Positions 1-9,070 of a stretch of DNA of 64,000 nt are shown here, piece after piece (position 1 is the stretch's first letter; each line of letters starts with the position of its first letter). The stretch lies in the NCBI GenBank assembly GCA_963974125.1, contig CAXBCH010000011.1, positions 44,485 through 108,484 of the forward strand, in the 5' to 3' direction. Both the position numbers and the translations under genes were made by a program. Origin of the DNA: Haliea sp963974125. GTDB taxonomy: Bacteria; Pseudomonadota; Gammaproteobacteria; Pseudomonadales; Halieaceae. The notes under the pieces were generated by a model. It was not told the DNA's origin and searched no databases. It was given only the letters and a program-made list of their open reading frames with translations.

Positions 1-139
1 GCAACGGCGGTTCCGGCAACTGGTTGCGACCGTATTCCTGCAGGCGCTCACGCGCTTCCGCGGACGTCAGTCCGCGGCTACCAGTCTGGAGCCCCGTCTC
101 CCCTGGCAGAGATGGCTGCCCGCCGTCTTCCGTTGTCAT
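1..139 (-). CDS. P-type cation-transporting ATPase, N-terminal fragment
   Basis: A reading frame opens with ATG at 139 (minus) and runs off the left edge, giving 46 residues. After about 26 variable residues it reads GLTSAEARERLQEYGRNQLP, the pattern of the N-terminal cytoplasmic domain of P-type ATPases (Cation_ATPase_N: helix, then YG-x-N-x-L). No catalytic DKTG motif is in view because the gene continues outside the window, so the transported ion (Ca, Mg, H or Na/K type) cannot be told. It diverges from metY with about 25 bp between its start and the metY -35 box. The domain match is clear for so short a piece, but the fragment is small. Confidence 0.72.
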   Translation of the reverse strand, partial: MTTEDGGQPSLPGETGLQTGSRGLTSAEARERLQEYGRNQLPEPPL

Positions 140-163
140 CCAGATATCTCCCTGAAGCCAGTG

Positions 164-192
164 TGAACAAGGAACAAACCGTAGTCTATAAA
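164..192 (+). promoter_or_regulatory. Putative sigma-70 promoter for metY
   Basis: TGAACA (164-169) and TATAAA (187-192) are separated by exactly 17 bp, matching the -35 and -10 consensus at 4/6 and 5/6 positions. Initiation near 199 would leave a leader of about 180 nt that contains the GC-rich repeat at 233-315. Confidence 0.5.
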
Positions 193-232
193 TGAGATAT
201 TGCAGATTCTTGCGCAGGTTGGGTCGGGTGGT

Positions 233-315
233 CCCACCTGCGCGGCCTGGGCGGCCCCACCTACGCGGCCCGACCCCACCTACGCGGCCTGGGCGGCCCC
301 ACCCGACCCCACCTT
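233..315. repeat. GC-rich direct repeat in the metY leader
   Basis: Units of about 19-23 bp built on CCCCACCTACGCGGCC recur in tandem (about 233, 255, 274), with a truncated CCCCACCCGA unit at about 297. Spacers alternate between a TGGGCGG-type and a CGA-type ending. The minus strand is rich in GGGG runs that could form a G-quadruplex, and the segment just upstream (216-240) can fold back on itself. Open frames across the repeat are low-complexity and not credible proteins. Confidence 0.7.
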
Positions 316-379
316 GCCATCCCCGCAGGGTCTGGTACGCTCCCGCGCTGGACAATTGCACCCAGAATGGACCGATACC

Positions 380-1657
380 ATGAAACCAGCAACTCTTGCC
401 CTGCACGCGGGCTACGATGGCGACCCGGCGACCAATGCCGCCACTGCGCCTATTTACCAGACCACCTCCTATACTTTCAATGACACCCAGCACGGTGCCG
501 ACCTGTTCGACCTCAAGGTGCCGGGGAACATCTACAGCCGCATCATGAATCCGACCAACGCCGTGCTGGAAGCGCGCCTCGCTGCGCTGGAAGGCGGCAT
601 CGGCGCCCTCGCCGTCGCCTCGGGCATGGCCGCGATCCGCTATGCGATCGAGGCCATCGCCGAGGTGGGCACCAATATCGTCAGCACCTCGCAACTGTAC
701 GGCGGCACCTACAACCTCTTTGCCCACACATTCCCGCGCCAGGGTATCGAGACCCGCTTCGCCAAGGCAGACGATTTCGACCGTGTCGCCTCGCTGATCG
801 ATGACAATACCCGGGCCCTGTTCTGCGAGTCCATCGGCAACCCGGCCGGCAACGTGGTCGATATCGAGCGCTGGGCCGAGATCGCCCACGCAGCCGGCGT
901 ACCCCTGATCGTCGACAATACCGTTGCCACCCCGCTGCTGTGCCGGGCCTTTGACCACGGCGCCGATATCGTGGTGCATTCGCTGACCAAGTACATTGGC
1001 GGGCACGGCACGACCATCGGCGGCGCCATCGTCGATTCCGGCAAGTTTGACTGGGCGGCGCAGCCCGAGCGCTTTGCCATCATGAACACGCCGGACCCCT
1101 CCTACCACGGCGTCATCTACACCGAGGCCATGGGCCCCGCGGCCTTTATCGGCCGTTGCCGGGTGGTCCCCCTGCGCAATACCGGCGCCGCGCTTTCGCC
1201 GCACAGCGCCTTCCTCCTGATGCAGGGCCTGGAGACCCTGGACCTGCGCATGGAGCGCCACTGCAGCAACGCGGAGAAGGTTGCGGCATACCTGGACCAG
1301 CATCCGCAGGTGCGCTGGGTCAACTATGCCGGCCTCGAGGCCAGCCCCTTCCGCGAGACCTGCAGGAAAATCTGTGGTGGCAAGGCCTCGGGCATTCTCA
1401 GCTTTGGCATTGACGGTGGCCGCGAGGCCGGCGGGCGCTTTATCGACGCCCTGCAACTGATCCTGCGCCTGGTCAACATCGGCGATGCCAAGTCCCTGGC
1501 CTGTCACCCGGCCAGCACCACCCACCGCCAGCTGAACCCCGAGGAACTCGCAGCGGCGGGTGTCAGTGAAGACATGGTGCGGATCTCGGTGGGCATCGAG
1601 CACATCGACGACATCATTGCCGATATCGAACAGGCGCTGGCTGCCAGCAAAGGTTGA
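380..1657 (+). CDS. metY: O-acetylhomoserine aminocarboxypropyltransferase (sulfhydrylase)
   Basis: A 425-residue PLP enzyme of the Cys/Met metabolism family that makes homocysteine from O-acetylhomoserine and sulfide. The N-terminus (MKPATLALHAGYDGDPATNA) is typical of MetY, and the length fits its usual 420-430. The PLP lysine lies in the motif HSLTKYIGGHGT, and SRIMNPTNAVLEARLAALEG and VDNTVATPLL are other family blocks. The start at 380 is where family similarity begins; the frame extends upstream only through the GC-rich repeat and is rejected there. A weak GGA precedes the start. The gene stands alone between a divergent ATPase gene and a convergent DUF2971 gene. Cystathionine gamma-synthase-like enzymes are related, but length and N-terminus favour MetY. 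Confidence 0.93.
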   Translation: MKPATLALHAGYDGDPATNAATAPIYQTTSYTFNDTQHGADLFDLKVPGNIYSRIMNPTNAVLEARLAALEGGIGALAVASGMAAIRYAIEAIAEVGTNIVSTSQLYGGTYNLFAHTFPRQGIETRFAKADDFDRVASLIDDNTRALFCESIGNPAGNVVDIERWAEIAHAAGVPLIVDNTVATPLLCRAFDHGADIVVHSLTKYIGGHGTTIGGAIVDSGKFDWAAQPERFAIMNTPDPSYHGVIYTEAMGPAAFIGRCRVVPLRNTGAALSPHSAFLLMQGLETLDLRMERHCSNAEKVAAYLDQHPQVRWVNYAGLEASPFRETCRKICGGKASGILSFGIDGGREAGGRFIDALQLILRLVNIGDAKSLACHPASTTHRQLNPEELAAAGVSEDMVRISVGIEHIDDIIADIEQALAASKG

Positions 1658-1696
1658 CCCGGCACACAGTTGGCAGCAGCTTCCAGGCGTCTGCTA

Positions 1697-2572
1697 TCAG
1701 CGCTTGCGGTAGGGAATATCGCAGTAGGTGATGTCGCGGCGCGGGGATGCGCCGCGGCTCTGCAGGTACAGCGCCAGCGAGTTCATCGACAGGTCGATAT
1801 TGCTGGTAGGGCCGAGGTAAGCGTGCTCAATCGCCAGACTGCCCTGCTCGTCCCGCAGGTCGAGGGGAAACCAGGGAATCAGCATGGAGTTGCCTTCGCG
1901 GAACTGCACCTTGCCGGTGGCCGCGTCACCGATCATTGGCGAGACGATACGCCACTCCTGCTCCTCCTCGAACGCGGGGTGCTTGAGCACGGCGGCAATG
2001 CGCAGCAAATCGCCCTCAATGGTCTGAAACCGGCGCACCCAGTGCCGATTCTGGCTCGCGGACTCCTCCTCCCCGACGCTGTCCGCGGCCAGTGCCTCTA
2101 CTGCGTCGACAATCTCATCGATCATTTTTTCCTGCTGCGAGGGCGCGTAGACGCAGCGCCCAACCTCGAAGTGCTGGCGCCGGGCGCAGTCCAGGATGTG
2201 TTCCGGCGCAAAGCCCAGGCTCACGCCCTTGCCGTGAACGCTGTAGCCTCGCCACTGGCTCAGCAGGTTGCCGTTGCCGCGAAAGGACGCACAGAACAGC
2301 ATCGGGCCGCTCACGACGCGGTAGGTGAGCCAGTCGAGAAAGGTCGTCAACAGGGCAGGCTTGTCGACCCCCGCGACAATGCGCCGGGTCACCTGTTCCC
2401 CCAGCAGGTCCAGGGTGTGGCGCAGCTCGGTGGAGTCGTTCATGTAGCGGATATCGCTGCAGCGCAGTTCGGCGCTGTCGACTATACCCAGCAGGCCGCT
2501 CAGGGTCGTGTAGTGATACAGGGGTTCCCGGGGTGGCGTTGCAAACAGGCGCTGTGAGATGACATCGAACAT
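1697..2572 (-). CDS. DUF2971 family protein
   Basis: A 291-residue protein beginning MFDVISQRLFATPPREPLYHYT. The YHYT-x-L-x-GLLGI motif, then RYMNDSTELRH, a FCASF-x-GNLLSQWRGY block and a later EEEQEWRI segment are the landmarks of DUF2971. The family's biochemical role is unknown; it often occurs near defence or accessory genes and is sometimes compared with nucleotide-modifying folds. No membrane segment or signal peptide is visible. It lies 43 bp downstream of the biotin carboxylase gene on the same strand, so it may be the last cistron of that operon, though the larger gap makes this less certain than for the other members. Confidence 0.8.
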   Translation of the reverse strand: MFDVISQRLFATPPREPLYHYTTLSGLLGIVDSAELRCSDIRYMNDSTELRHTLDLLGEQVTRRIVAGVDKPALLTTFLDWLTYRVVSGPMLFCASFRGNGNLLSQWRGYSVHGKGVSLGFAPEHILDCARRQHFEVGRCVYAPSQQEKMIDEIVDAVEALAADSVGEEESASQNRHWVRRFQTIEGDLLRIAAVLKHPAFEEEQEWRIVSPMIGDAATGKVQFREGNSMLIPWFPLDLRDEQGSLAIEHAYLGPTSNIDLSMNSLALYLQSRGASPRRDITYCDIPYRKR

Positions 2573-2615
2573 GCTGCTATTGTTGCCAGCAAAGATGACG
2601 GGCGCAAGCGCCGGT

Positions 2616-4607
2616 TCAGGCTTCGTTGATCTCCAGCACTATGGCACCTGCGGCGGCCTGGGTACCGGCCTGCACATGCACCGCGCTCACCTCGCCGCTG
2701 ACCTGGGCCAGCAGCCTGTGCTCCATTTTCATCGCCTCCATCACCAATAGTTCCTGGCCCGGGCTGACACGGTCGCCCACAGTCACCAGCACCGACAGCA
2801 CATTGCCGTGCATGGGCGCCTTGACAATACCGCTGCCGGCTGCCGCCTGGTCTCCACGGGTAAACGCAAGCTCGTTGACAAGTTCGCAGGCGGCGCCACC
2901 CAGCTGCAGGCTGATGGCGCCGCGACCCGCAGGGGCGTGGCAAAGGCGGTGAGTGACACCATCGACCAGCACCTGCGCAGTGCCCGCCTGGTCGTCATCC
3001 AGCCACTGCAGCCGGTGATGGCTTGCGTCGGTACTGCAGTGATAGTCACCTGGCCCGACCTGCTGCACATGGACGTCGACACACTCGTCCTCTGTTTTCC
3101 GGTAGCGGTAATGCACACTGATGTCACGCAGCCCGGACCAGCCGCGCAGCGCGGTTTCGGCAACAACACGCAGCCGTTCCGATGCAGCCACGCTGTCGCG
3201 GTACTGCAGTACGGCGCCACAACAGTACTGGACCAGCTGAGGCACTGGCGCCTGCACACCCTGCGGAAATTGCTCGGCAATAAACGCCGTGGTGGCGGTG
3301 CCCGCCCGGAACGCCTCGTTTGCAACTACATCCAGCAGGAACTGCCGATTACTGGCCGGCCCGAACAATACCGTGGTTTGCAGCGCCCGCTGCAGGCGCC
3401 TGCAGGCGGTGGCCCGATCTTCGCCCCAGGCAATGATCTTGGCGATCATGGGGTCATAAAAAGGTGACACCTCATGCCCTTCCGCAAGACCATGGTCGAC
3501 GCGGATGCCCTCGCCATGGGGAGGTCGCCAGCGACAGACCGTACCGCTGGCGGGAAGAAAATCTTTGGCAGTATCCTCGGCATACAGGCGCACTTCCAGC
3601 GCATGCCCGTGCAGCGCCACATCGCCCTGGGACAGGGGTAAGGGATAGCCCTGGGCCACCTGCAGCTGCAGCGCGACCAGGTCCAGCCCCGTCACCATCT
3701 CGGTTACCAAATGCTCTACTTGCAGACGGGTATTCATTTCCAGAAAATAAAACTGGTAATCGACATCGAGCAGGAACTCCACGGTACCGGCACCACAGTA
3801 ATCGATGCTGCGGGCCGCATTGACCGCCGCCTCACCCATGGCCACACGCAGCTCGGGGGTCATCACCGGACAGGGGGACTCCTCCACCACCTTCTGGTGA
3901 CGGCGCTGTATCGAACAGTCGCGCTCCCCCAGGTGAACATGATTGCCATGGCTGTCACTGAACACCTGGATTTCAACGTGCCGTGGCTGTAGCAACGCCT
4001 TTTCAAGGATGAGCTCGCCACTGCCAAAGGCATTTTCGGCCTCGGAGCGGGCCGCGGCCAGTGCCGCTGGCAGGTCGACAGGATCGAGTACCAAACGCAT
4101 GCCACGGCCACCACCACCCGCCGCCGCCTTCACCATCAGCGGTGTGCCGATCTGTTGTGCGGCCTCCATCAGCGCGGTGTCGGACTGGTCCTCATCCTGG
4201 TAGCCGGGAATACAGGGTACCTCGGCGGCCAGCATCAGGCGCTTGGCGGCAGCCTTGTTGCCCATGAGCTCAATGGCGCTGGCAGAGGGGCCGATAAAGA
4301 CGATACCCGTATCCTCACAGGCGCGGGCAAAGGCGGCGTTCTCCGACAGAAAGCCATAGCCCGGGTGAATCGCGCCGGCCCGGGTAGCCGCAGCCGCCGC
4401 CAGAATACGCTCGGGATCGAGATAGGATTCCCTGACCGGGGCCGGACCGATGAGAACCGCCTCGTCTGCCAGCAGCACATGGGGCGCGCCGGCGTCGGCT
4501 TCCGAATACACGGCGATAGTCCGATAACCCTGTGCCTTCGCAGAGCGAATGACCCGCACGGCAATCTCGCCCCGGTTGGCCACCAGAACACTGTCAAACT
4601 GTGGCAT
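2616..4607 (-). CDS. atuF: Acyl-CoA carboxylase alpha subunit (biotin carboxylase-BCCP), geranyl/methylcrotonyl type
   Basis: A 663-residue biotin-dependent carboxylase subunit. The biotin carboxylase domain is N-terminal (FDSVLVANRGEIAVRVIRSA; ATP loop KAAAGGGGRGMR near residue 160; EMNTRLQVEH near 290). A linker/BT domain follows, and a C-terminal biotinyl domain carries the AMKM biotinylation lysine. It carboxylates biotin with bicarbonate and ATP and works with the beta subunit at 5458-7092. The alpha-hydratase-beta-AtuA gene set matches the acyclic terpene (citronellol/geranyl-CoA) cluster of pseudomonads, hence the symbol. A 3-methylcrotonyl-CoA carboxylase (LiuD) is the main alternative and cannot be excluded by reading alone. 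The gap to the upstream hydratase gene is 5 bp. Confidence 0.8.
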   Translation of the reverse strand: MPQFDSVLVANRGEIAVRVIRSAKAQGYRTIAVYSEADAGAPHVLLADEAVLIGPAPVRESYLDPERILAAAAATRAGAIHPGYGFLSENAAFARACEDTGIVFIGPSASAIELMGNKAAAKRLMLAAEVPCIPGYQDEDQSDTALMEAAQQIGTPLMVKAAAGGGGRGMRLVLDPVDLPAALAAARSEAENAFGSGELILEKALLQPRHVEIQVFSDSHGNHVHLGERDCSIQRRHQKVVEESPCPVMTPELRVAMGEAAVNAARSIDYCGAGTVEFLLDVDYQFYFLEMNTRLQVEHLVTEMVTGLDLVALQLQVAQGYPLPLSQGDVALHGHALEVRLYAEDTAKDFLPASGTVCRWRPPHGEGIRVDHGLAEGHEVSPFYDPMIAKIIAWGEDRATACRRLQRALQTTVLFGPASNRQFLLDVVANEAFRAGTATTAFIAEQFPQGVQAPVPQLVQYCCGAVLQYRDSVAASERLRVVAETALRGWSGLRDISVHYRYRKTEDECVDVHVQQVGPGDYHCSTDASHHRLQWLDDDQAGTAQVLVDGVTHRLCHAPAGRGAISLQLGGAACELVNELAFTRGDQAAAGSGIVKAPMHGNVLSVLVTVGDRVSPGQELLVMEAMKMEHRLLAQVSGEVSAVHVQAGTQAAAGAIVLEINEA

Positions 4608-4612
4608 TGCCC

Positions 4613-5455
4613 TTACTCCCCTGTGTCACTGTGGCTGCGGGCTTGCGCCCAATAAGGCTGGCGCTTGCCGGCAAAGGCCGCCATGCCCTCGCGCGCTTCG
4701 CTACCGAGCATGGCATCGGCAAAGCGCTCGGCGGCAAACTGCACCAGGGCATCGGGCTCCAGATGTGCACTGGCGTCGATGATCTCCTTGGTCAGGGCAA
4801 TCGCGCCGGGAGCCCCGCGCCGGGAATCCTCCAGCAATGCCGCCAGCGCCGCGTCCAGGGCGGCACTGTCAGCCACCACCTGATGGGCGAAACCGAGCCG
4901 CAGCGCCTCGCTGCCGTCGAAACGCTGCGCGGTAAGCAACAGGCGGCGGGCCTCGGAGGCTCCCACCCGCCGGATCACCAGCGGGGTGATCTGGGCCGGC
5001 GGAATACCGAGGGTGACCTCACTGAGCGCGAAGCGGGCGTTCGCGGTGGTGATCACTACATCGGCGATGCAGGACAAACCGAGTCCCCCCGCCATTGCCG
5101 CGCCCTCGATAGCAACCACAAACAGCTGTGGCAGGGCACGCACACCGTGCAGCAGGCGCCCGAAGTCGGCGTTGGCTGCGACGATGTCCTCACGGCTGGC
5201 GCCATCCTGGAATACCGTGCGGAACATGGACAGGTCGCCGCCAGAACAGAAGCTGCCGCCCTTGCCGCGCAGGACCACGAACCGCAGGTCCCGCACCTGC
5301 GGCAACCACTCCAGCACTGCGGCCAGTTCCGCGGACATGCGCGCCGACAGGGCGTTGCGGGTCTCCGGACGATTGAACCAGATGGTGAGCGTATCGGCGT
5401 CGCGCTCCAGGATCAGGTCCTGCACCTCTGGCAAGGCCATCGGGATGGTTTCCAT
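4613..5455 (-). CDS. atuE: Enoyl-CoA hydratase/isomerase, AtuE-like
   Basis: A 280-residue crotonase-fold protein. The oxyanion-hole segments are visible as FCSGGDLSMF and GAAMAGGLGLSCIADVVI, and SEVTLGIPPAQI follows where the catalytic region is expected. Between the two carboxylase subunit genes, its expected role is hydration of the carboxylated unsaturated acyl-CoA (isohexenylglutaconyl-CoA or methylglutaconyl-CoA). It starts 2 bp after the carboxyltransferase stop and ends 5 bp before the biotin carboxylase start, so it is surely cotranscribed. An internal ATG (MALPEV, 5 codons in) is an alternative start. The substrate is inferred from context only. Confidence 0.78.
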   Translation of the reverse strand: METIPMALPEVQDLILERDADTLTIWFNRPETRNALSARMSAELAAVLEWLPQVRDLRFVVLRGKGGSFCSGGDLSMFRTVFQDGASREDIVAANADFGRLLHGVRALPQLFVVAIEGAAMAGGLGLSCIADVVITTANARFALSEVTLGIPPAQITPLVIRRVGASEARRLLLTAQRFDGSEALRLGFAHQVVADSAALDAALAALLEDSRRGAPGAIALTKEIIDASAHLEPDALVQFAAERFADAMLGSEAREGMAAFAGKRQPYWAQARSHSDTGE

Positions 5456-5457
5456 GG

Positions 5458-7092
5458 CTACATCCTCCCCACGCCGAAGGTGTTGGGAAACACCCGGCGC
5501 TGGCGCGCTTCCCAGCAGGTCTGCAGGGCCACGCCCAGCACCTTGCGACTGTCGCGCGGGTCAATCAGGCCATCGTCCAGCATGCGCCCCGAGGTATAAA
5601 AAGCGCTGGACTGGCGATCGTAATGGGCAATCACTTTGGCTTCCTGGGCGGCAATCTGCGCCTCATCCACCGCCACACCCTTGCGCGCGGCACCGGCGCG
5701 AAATACCTCGGACATGGTTCTCGCCGCCTGCTCACCGCCCATGACGCCAATCTGGGTATTGGGCCAGCTGAACAGGAAATCGGGATCGTAGCCCTGGCCG
5801 CACATGCCATAGTTGCCGGCGCCAAAACTGGCCCCGATCATCAGGGTAATGCGCGGCACCCGGGCGTTGGTCACCGCCTGGATCATCTTGCTGCCGTGCT
5901 TGATCATGCCCGCCTGCTCGTAGTCCGTGCCCACCATGTAGCCAGTGATGTTCTGCAGGAACAGCAGCGGCGTGTCGGACTGGTCGCAGAGCTGGATGAA
6001 CTGGGCCACCTTGGTGGCGGCGTTGGGATCAATGGGGCCGTTGTTGGCGACAATGCCAACCGGGATACCGTAGACCGCCGACTGCAGGCACAGGGTCGCC
6101 GGGCCGTAGTCCGGCTTGAACTGCAGAAAAGCGGACCCGTCCACCAGCCGCGCCACGACTTCGCGTGCATCGTAGGGCTGGCGGTAATCAACGGGCACGA
6201 TTCCGGGCAGCTCTTCCGGACTGTACAACGGCTCGACAAAGTCGCGCGGCGGTGGTTGCGGGCAGTGCCGGTTCCAGCCCAGGCTGGCGATCACCTGACG
6301 GCAGAGGGCGAGACCGTGGGCATCATCCTCGGCCAGGTATTCCACCAGGCCTGACACCGTGGCATGCATGCTGGCGCCCCCCAGAGGCCCGTCTTCGGCC
6401 ACCTCGCCGGTTGCGGCCTTCAGCAGCGCCGGGCCCGCCAGGTAAGCCTTGCCGTTGCCCTTGACGCCAATCACGTAATCGCTCAGCCCTGGCATGTAGG
6501 CGCCGCCAGCGGCGGAAGCGCCGTGCAGCACTGTCACCACCGGCAGGCCCGCCGCGCTGAGACGCGCCAGCCGGGCAAACACGCCACCGCCCTCCATCCA
6601 CATCTCCACCCGGTATTCCAGCAGGTTGGCGCCGGCGCTCTCGACCAGATGCACAAAAGGCAGCTTCTGCTCAAGGGCGATATCCATGACCCGGATCGCC
6701 TTGCGGGTGGAGGTCTGGGTCATGGCGCCGGCGTTGATGCCGGAGTCATCCACCGTGACCATGCAGCGGGTGCCGTTGATAAAGCCGATGCCACAGATAT
6801 AGGCGGCACCGGGCACCGACCGTTCCGGATCATCGCTGTCCACCAGAAAACCGGCCATGTTGCCGATCTCCAGGAAGGGACTGCCCGGGTCCAGCAGGCG
6901 CGCCAGCCGCTCCCGCGGCAGCAACTGCCCGCGCTTGTCGAAGCGGGGTTTGGAGGCATTCGACAGTTCCGCGGTGCGCGCCAGCGCCGCGCGCATGCGC
7001 TCGATCAATTCACCCTGCTGCTGCAGATTGCGCAGGTAGCGCTCACTGCCAGGGACAACAGTGGATTCGAAAACGGGTGCGACATCAGTCAT
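5458..7092 (-). CDS. atuC: Acyl-CoA carboxylase beta subunit (carboxyltransferase), AtuC/LiuB type
   Basis: A 544-residue carboxyltransferase with the N-half crotonase-like domain (ARLLDPGSPFLEIGNMAG; HGASAAGGAYMPGLSDY) and the C-half domain (PLLFLQNITGYMVG; IGASFGAGNYGMCGQGYDP; WPNTQIGVMGGEQAA). Length matches methylcrotonyl- and geranyl-CoA carboxylase beta chains (about 535-540). It transfers carboxyl from biotin on the alpha subunit to an unsaturated branched acyl-CoA. The start is 3 bp after the atuA stop, and the hydratase follows after 2 bp. Substrate choice (geranyl- versus methylcrotonyl-CoA) rests on the neighbouring atuA-like gene and is not shown by a residue I can vouch for. Confidence 0.8.
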   Translation of the reverse strand: MTDVAPVFESTVVPGSERYLRNLQQQGELIERMRAALARTAELSNASKPRFDKRGQLLPRERLARLLDPGSPFLEIGNMAGFLVDSDDPERSVPGAAYICGIGFINGTRCMVTVDDSGINAGAMTQTSTRKAIRVMDIALEQKLPFVHLVESAGANLLEYRVEMWMEGGGVFARLARLSAAGLPVVTVLHGASAAGGAYMPGLSDYVIGVKGNGKAYLAGPALLKAATGEVAEDGPLGGASMHATVSGLVEYLAEDDAHGLALCRQVIASLGWNRHCPQPPPRDFVEPLYSPEELPGIVPVDYRQPYDAREVVARLVDGSAFLQFKPDYGPATLCLQSAVYGIPVGIVANNGPIDPNAATKVAQFIQLCDQSDTPLLFLQNITGYMVGTDYEQAGMIKHGSKMIQAVTNARVPRITLMIGASFGAGNYGMCGQGYDPDFLFSWPNTQIGVMGGEQAARTMSEVFRAGAARKGVAVDEAQIAAQEAKVIAHYDRQSSAFYTSGRMLDDGLIDPRDSRKVLGVALQTCWEARQRRVFPNTFGVGRM

Positions 7093-7095
7093 GGC

Positions 7096-8952
7096 TCAGG
7101 CAGTCCCTTGTTGTTTTTTACAGGCGCAAGACGCCGCTTGCAGCAGCGCCGCCGGCACGGGTACCGGCACGGTCAGCAGCAACTGCGCATAGCCCTTGCC
7201 CTGCGGATCGGTGCGCAGGCTGGCGATACCGCCGCCGGCCAACACATCGTGCAGCAGGAAGTTCAGGGCGTGGCTGCCGGGCAGATAGAAACGCTGCACC
7301 GGCTGCGCCTGCCCGGGGCGCAGGAAGTGGGCGAAGAAAGCGGCCACCCGCGCTTCCGTCAGCGCCGCGGCAATCCAGGGCAGATACTCCGGCCGCCGTG
7401 CGATAACGCCGATATTGGCCTTGTCACCCTTGTCGCCACTGCGCCCGAAGGCCAGCTGCTCCAGCGGCACTTCCACCAGCACCGTATCCGCGTGCGGTGG
7501 CAACGGCAGCTGCGCAGGTGCTTGCGGGGCAGGCCCGGAAACTTGCGCCTCCACAAATGTCGCGGGCGCCCCTGCCACTTCCACGCTCAGCGCCAGCTCC
7601 GCCTTCGGCAACAGCAAAGAGAACAGGCGCACCACCGGCGAGGGCTTGGCCCGCGCCCCGGCAAAGCTGCACAGGCCCGGCGGCGCCGCCAGCGCAATCC
7701 CGGTCATCTCCTTCAGGAACAGGCCGACGCCGCGGGGGCTTGCGTGCTTCACCGCAATCTTGATATCCACTTCCCGCACATCACTGACCGCGGCGGCCGC
7801 GCCGAAATGTGATTCAACGCCACTGATCTCGACGCTGGTTTCGCTGAGATCCGGCAGACCCTGCTCGCGCAACAGCGCCCGGGTACGGGCGAACACGCCC
7901 TCGGCAAACACTTCCGCCTTGCGCCGGGCATCGCGCCCGACCATGGTCCAGATATGGCCGGCGCGAAAGCCGTCGGCCCAGGTGAGGCTAACCTTGTAGT
8001 TCTCCGGCGCGCCGTGCCCGCGCGCCCCTGTCACCCGCACCCTATCCACGGCGGTCTGCTCCAGGGTCACAGTGGAGAAGTCGCAGCAGACGTCCGGCAG
8101 CAGATACGCCTGGGGATCACCGATCTCGTACAGCATTTGCTCCGCCACCGTGCCCACGGTCACCGTGCCACCGGTACCGGCGGGTTTACCCACTTCGAAG
8201 GCGCCGTCGGCAGAGACCGTCGCCAGCGGGTAGCCGGCGCTGGCCAGGGTATCAGCAACGGTTTCCCAGTCCGTGTAATTGCCACCGGTGGCCTGGGTAC
8301 CGCACTCGAGGATGTGCCCGGCCAGACTGCCCTGGGCCAGGCGATCAAAGTCTTGCGGCTGCCAGCCAAAAGCGTGGATGCAGGCACCCAGGGTGACCGC
8401 GCTGTCGACACAGCGACCGGTAATGACAATATCGGCACCCCGTCGCAGACACTCGGCAATGGGGAAAGCACCGAGATAGGTATTGGCGCTCGCCACCCGC
8501 TCAGGGTCCGGGAACGGCTCACCGGAAAACATTTCCCGGATCGCGCCCCCACCGCTGCGGTCGGCCAGCTCCTGCACCCGCGGCAGCAGATCGTCGCCGA
8601 GCACGGTCCCCACCACCAGGTCCAGCCCCTGGTCAGCGATCAGCTTGCGCAAGGCCTCTGCACAGGCCCGCGGGTTGACGCCGCCGGCGTTGGCGATCAC
8701 CTTCACCCCGCAGGCCGCAATCCGCTGCAGATTGGGCGCCATGGCAGCGCTGACAAAATCCGCGGCGTAACCCTGTTCCGGGTCCGCCGCCCTGGCCCGG
8801 GCCATGATCGACATGGTGACTTCCGCCAGATAGTCGTAGACCAGGTAATCCAGACCCTCCACCGCCAGCAGCTGCGGCGTTGCCAGAGCGGCGTCGCCCC
8901 AGTAGCCCGAGGCACCGCCGATGGTAATGGCCCCAGTTTTCGTGCCGGTCAT
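7096..8952 (-). CDS. atuA: AtuA-family protein (DUF1446), acyclic terpene utilisation
   Basis: A 618-residue protein of the AtuA/DUF1446 family. The opening AITIGGASGYWGDA, then VEGLDYLVYDYLAEVTMSIM and the glycine-rich VKVIANAGGVNPRACA are family signatures. The C-terminal third (from about residue 500: VPLEQLAFGRSGDKGDKANI) corresponds to the AtuA C-terminal domain, here fused in one chain. AtuA is required for citronellol/geraniol growth in Pseudomonas, but its reaction is not well defined. It is the first gene of the carboxylase set, 118 bp after the AraC-type regulator gene. The fusion of both domains is common in the family. Confidence 0.85.
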   Translation of the reverse strand: MTGTKTGAITIGGASGYWGDAALATPQLLAVEGLDYLVYDYLAEVTMSIMARARAADPEQGYAADFVSAAMAPNLQRIAACGVKVIANAGGVNPRACAEALRKLIADQGLDLVVGTVLGDDLLPRVQELADRSGGGAIREMFSGEPFPDPERVASANTYLGAFPIAECLRRGADIVITGRCVDSAVTLGACIHAFGWQPQDFDRLAQGSLAGHILECGTQATGGNYTDWETVADTLASAGYPLATVSADGAFEVGKPAGTGGTVTVGTVAEQMLYEIGDPQAYLLPDVCCDFSTVTLEQTAVDRVRVTGARGHGAPENYKVSLTWADGFRAGHIWTMVGRDARRKAEVFAEGVFARTRALLREQGLPDLSETSVEISGVESHFGAAAAVSDVREVDIKIAVKHASPRGVGLFLKEMTGIALAAPPGLCSFAGARAKPSPVVRLFSLLLPKAELALSVEVAGAPATFVEAQVSGPAPQAPAQLPLPPHADTVLVEVPLEQLAFGRSGDKGDKANIGVIARRPEYLPWIAAALTEARVAAFFAHFLRPGQAQPVQRFYLPGSHALNFLLHDVLAGGGIASLRTDPQGKGYAQLLLTVPVPVPAALLQAASCACKKQQGTA

Positions 8953-9070
8953 GCCCTGCCCTCTGTGCTGTTATTGTCCGCGCGCCCGCAGGCGTCGAAC
9001 TGCAGATTACCCCCACCGGCCAGCGCCTGCTTGTGCGAACTGGCTGGCGTCTGCGGGAACCGCTGGGCGC

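Noticed and set aside
200..379. N-terminal extension of MetY through the GC-rich repeat
   Set aside because: Family similarity starts at the ATG at 380; the upstream residues are repeat-encoded Pro/Ala/Trp-rich sequence.
9000..9068. Terminator after the AraC gene (GCCAG...CTGGC inverted repeat)
   Set aside because: Short arms, long spacer and no T-run; downstream atuA probably continues the transcript.
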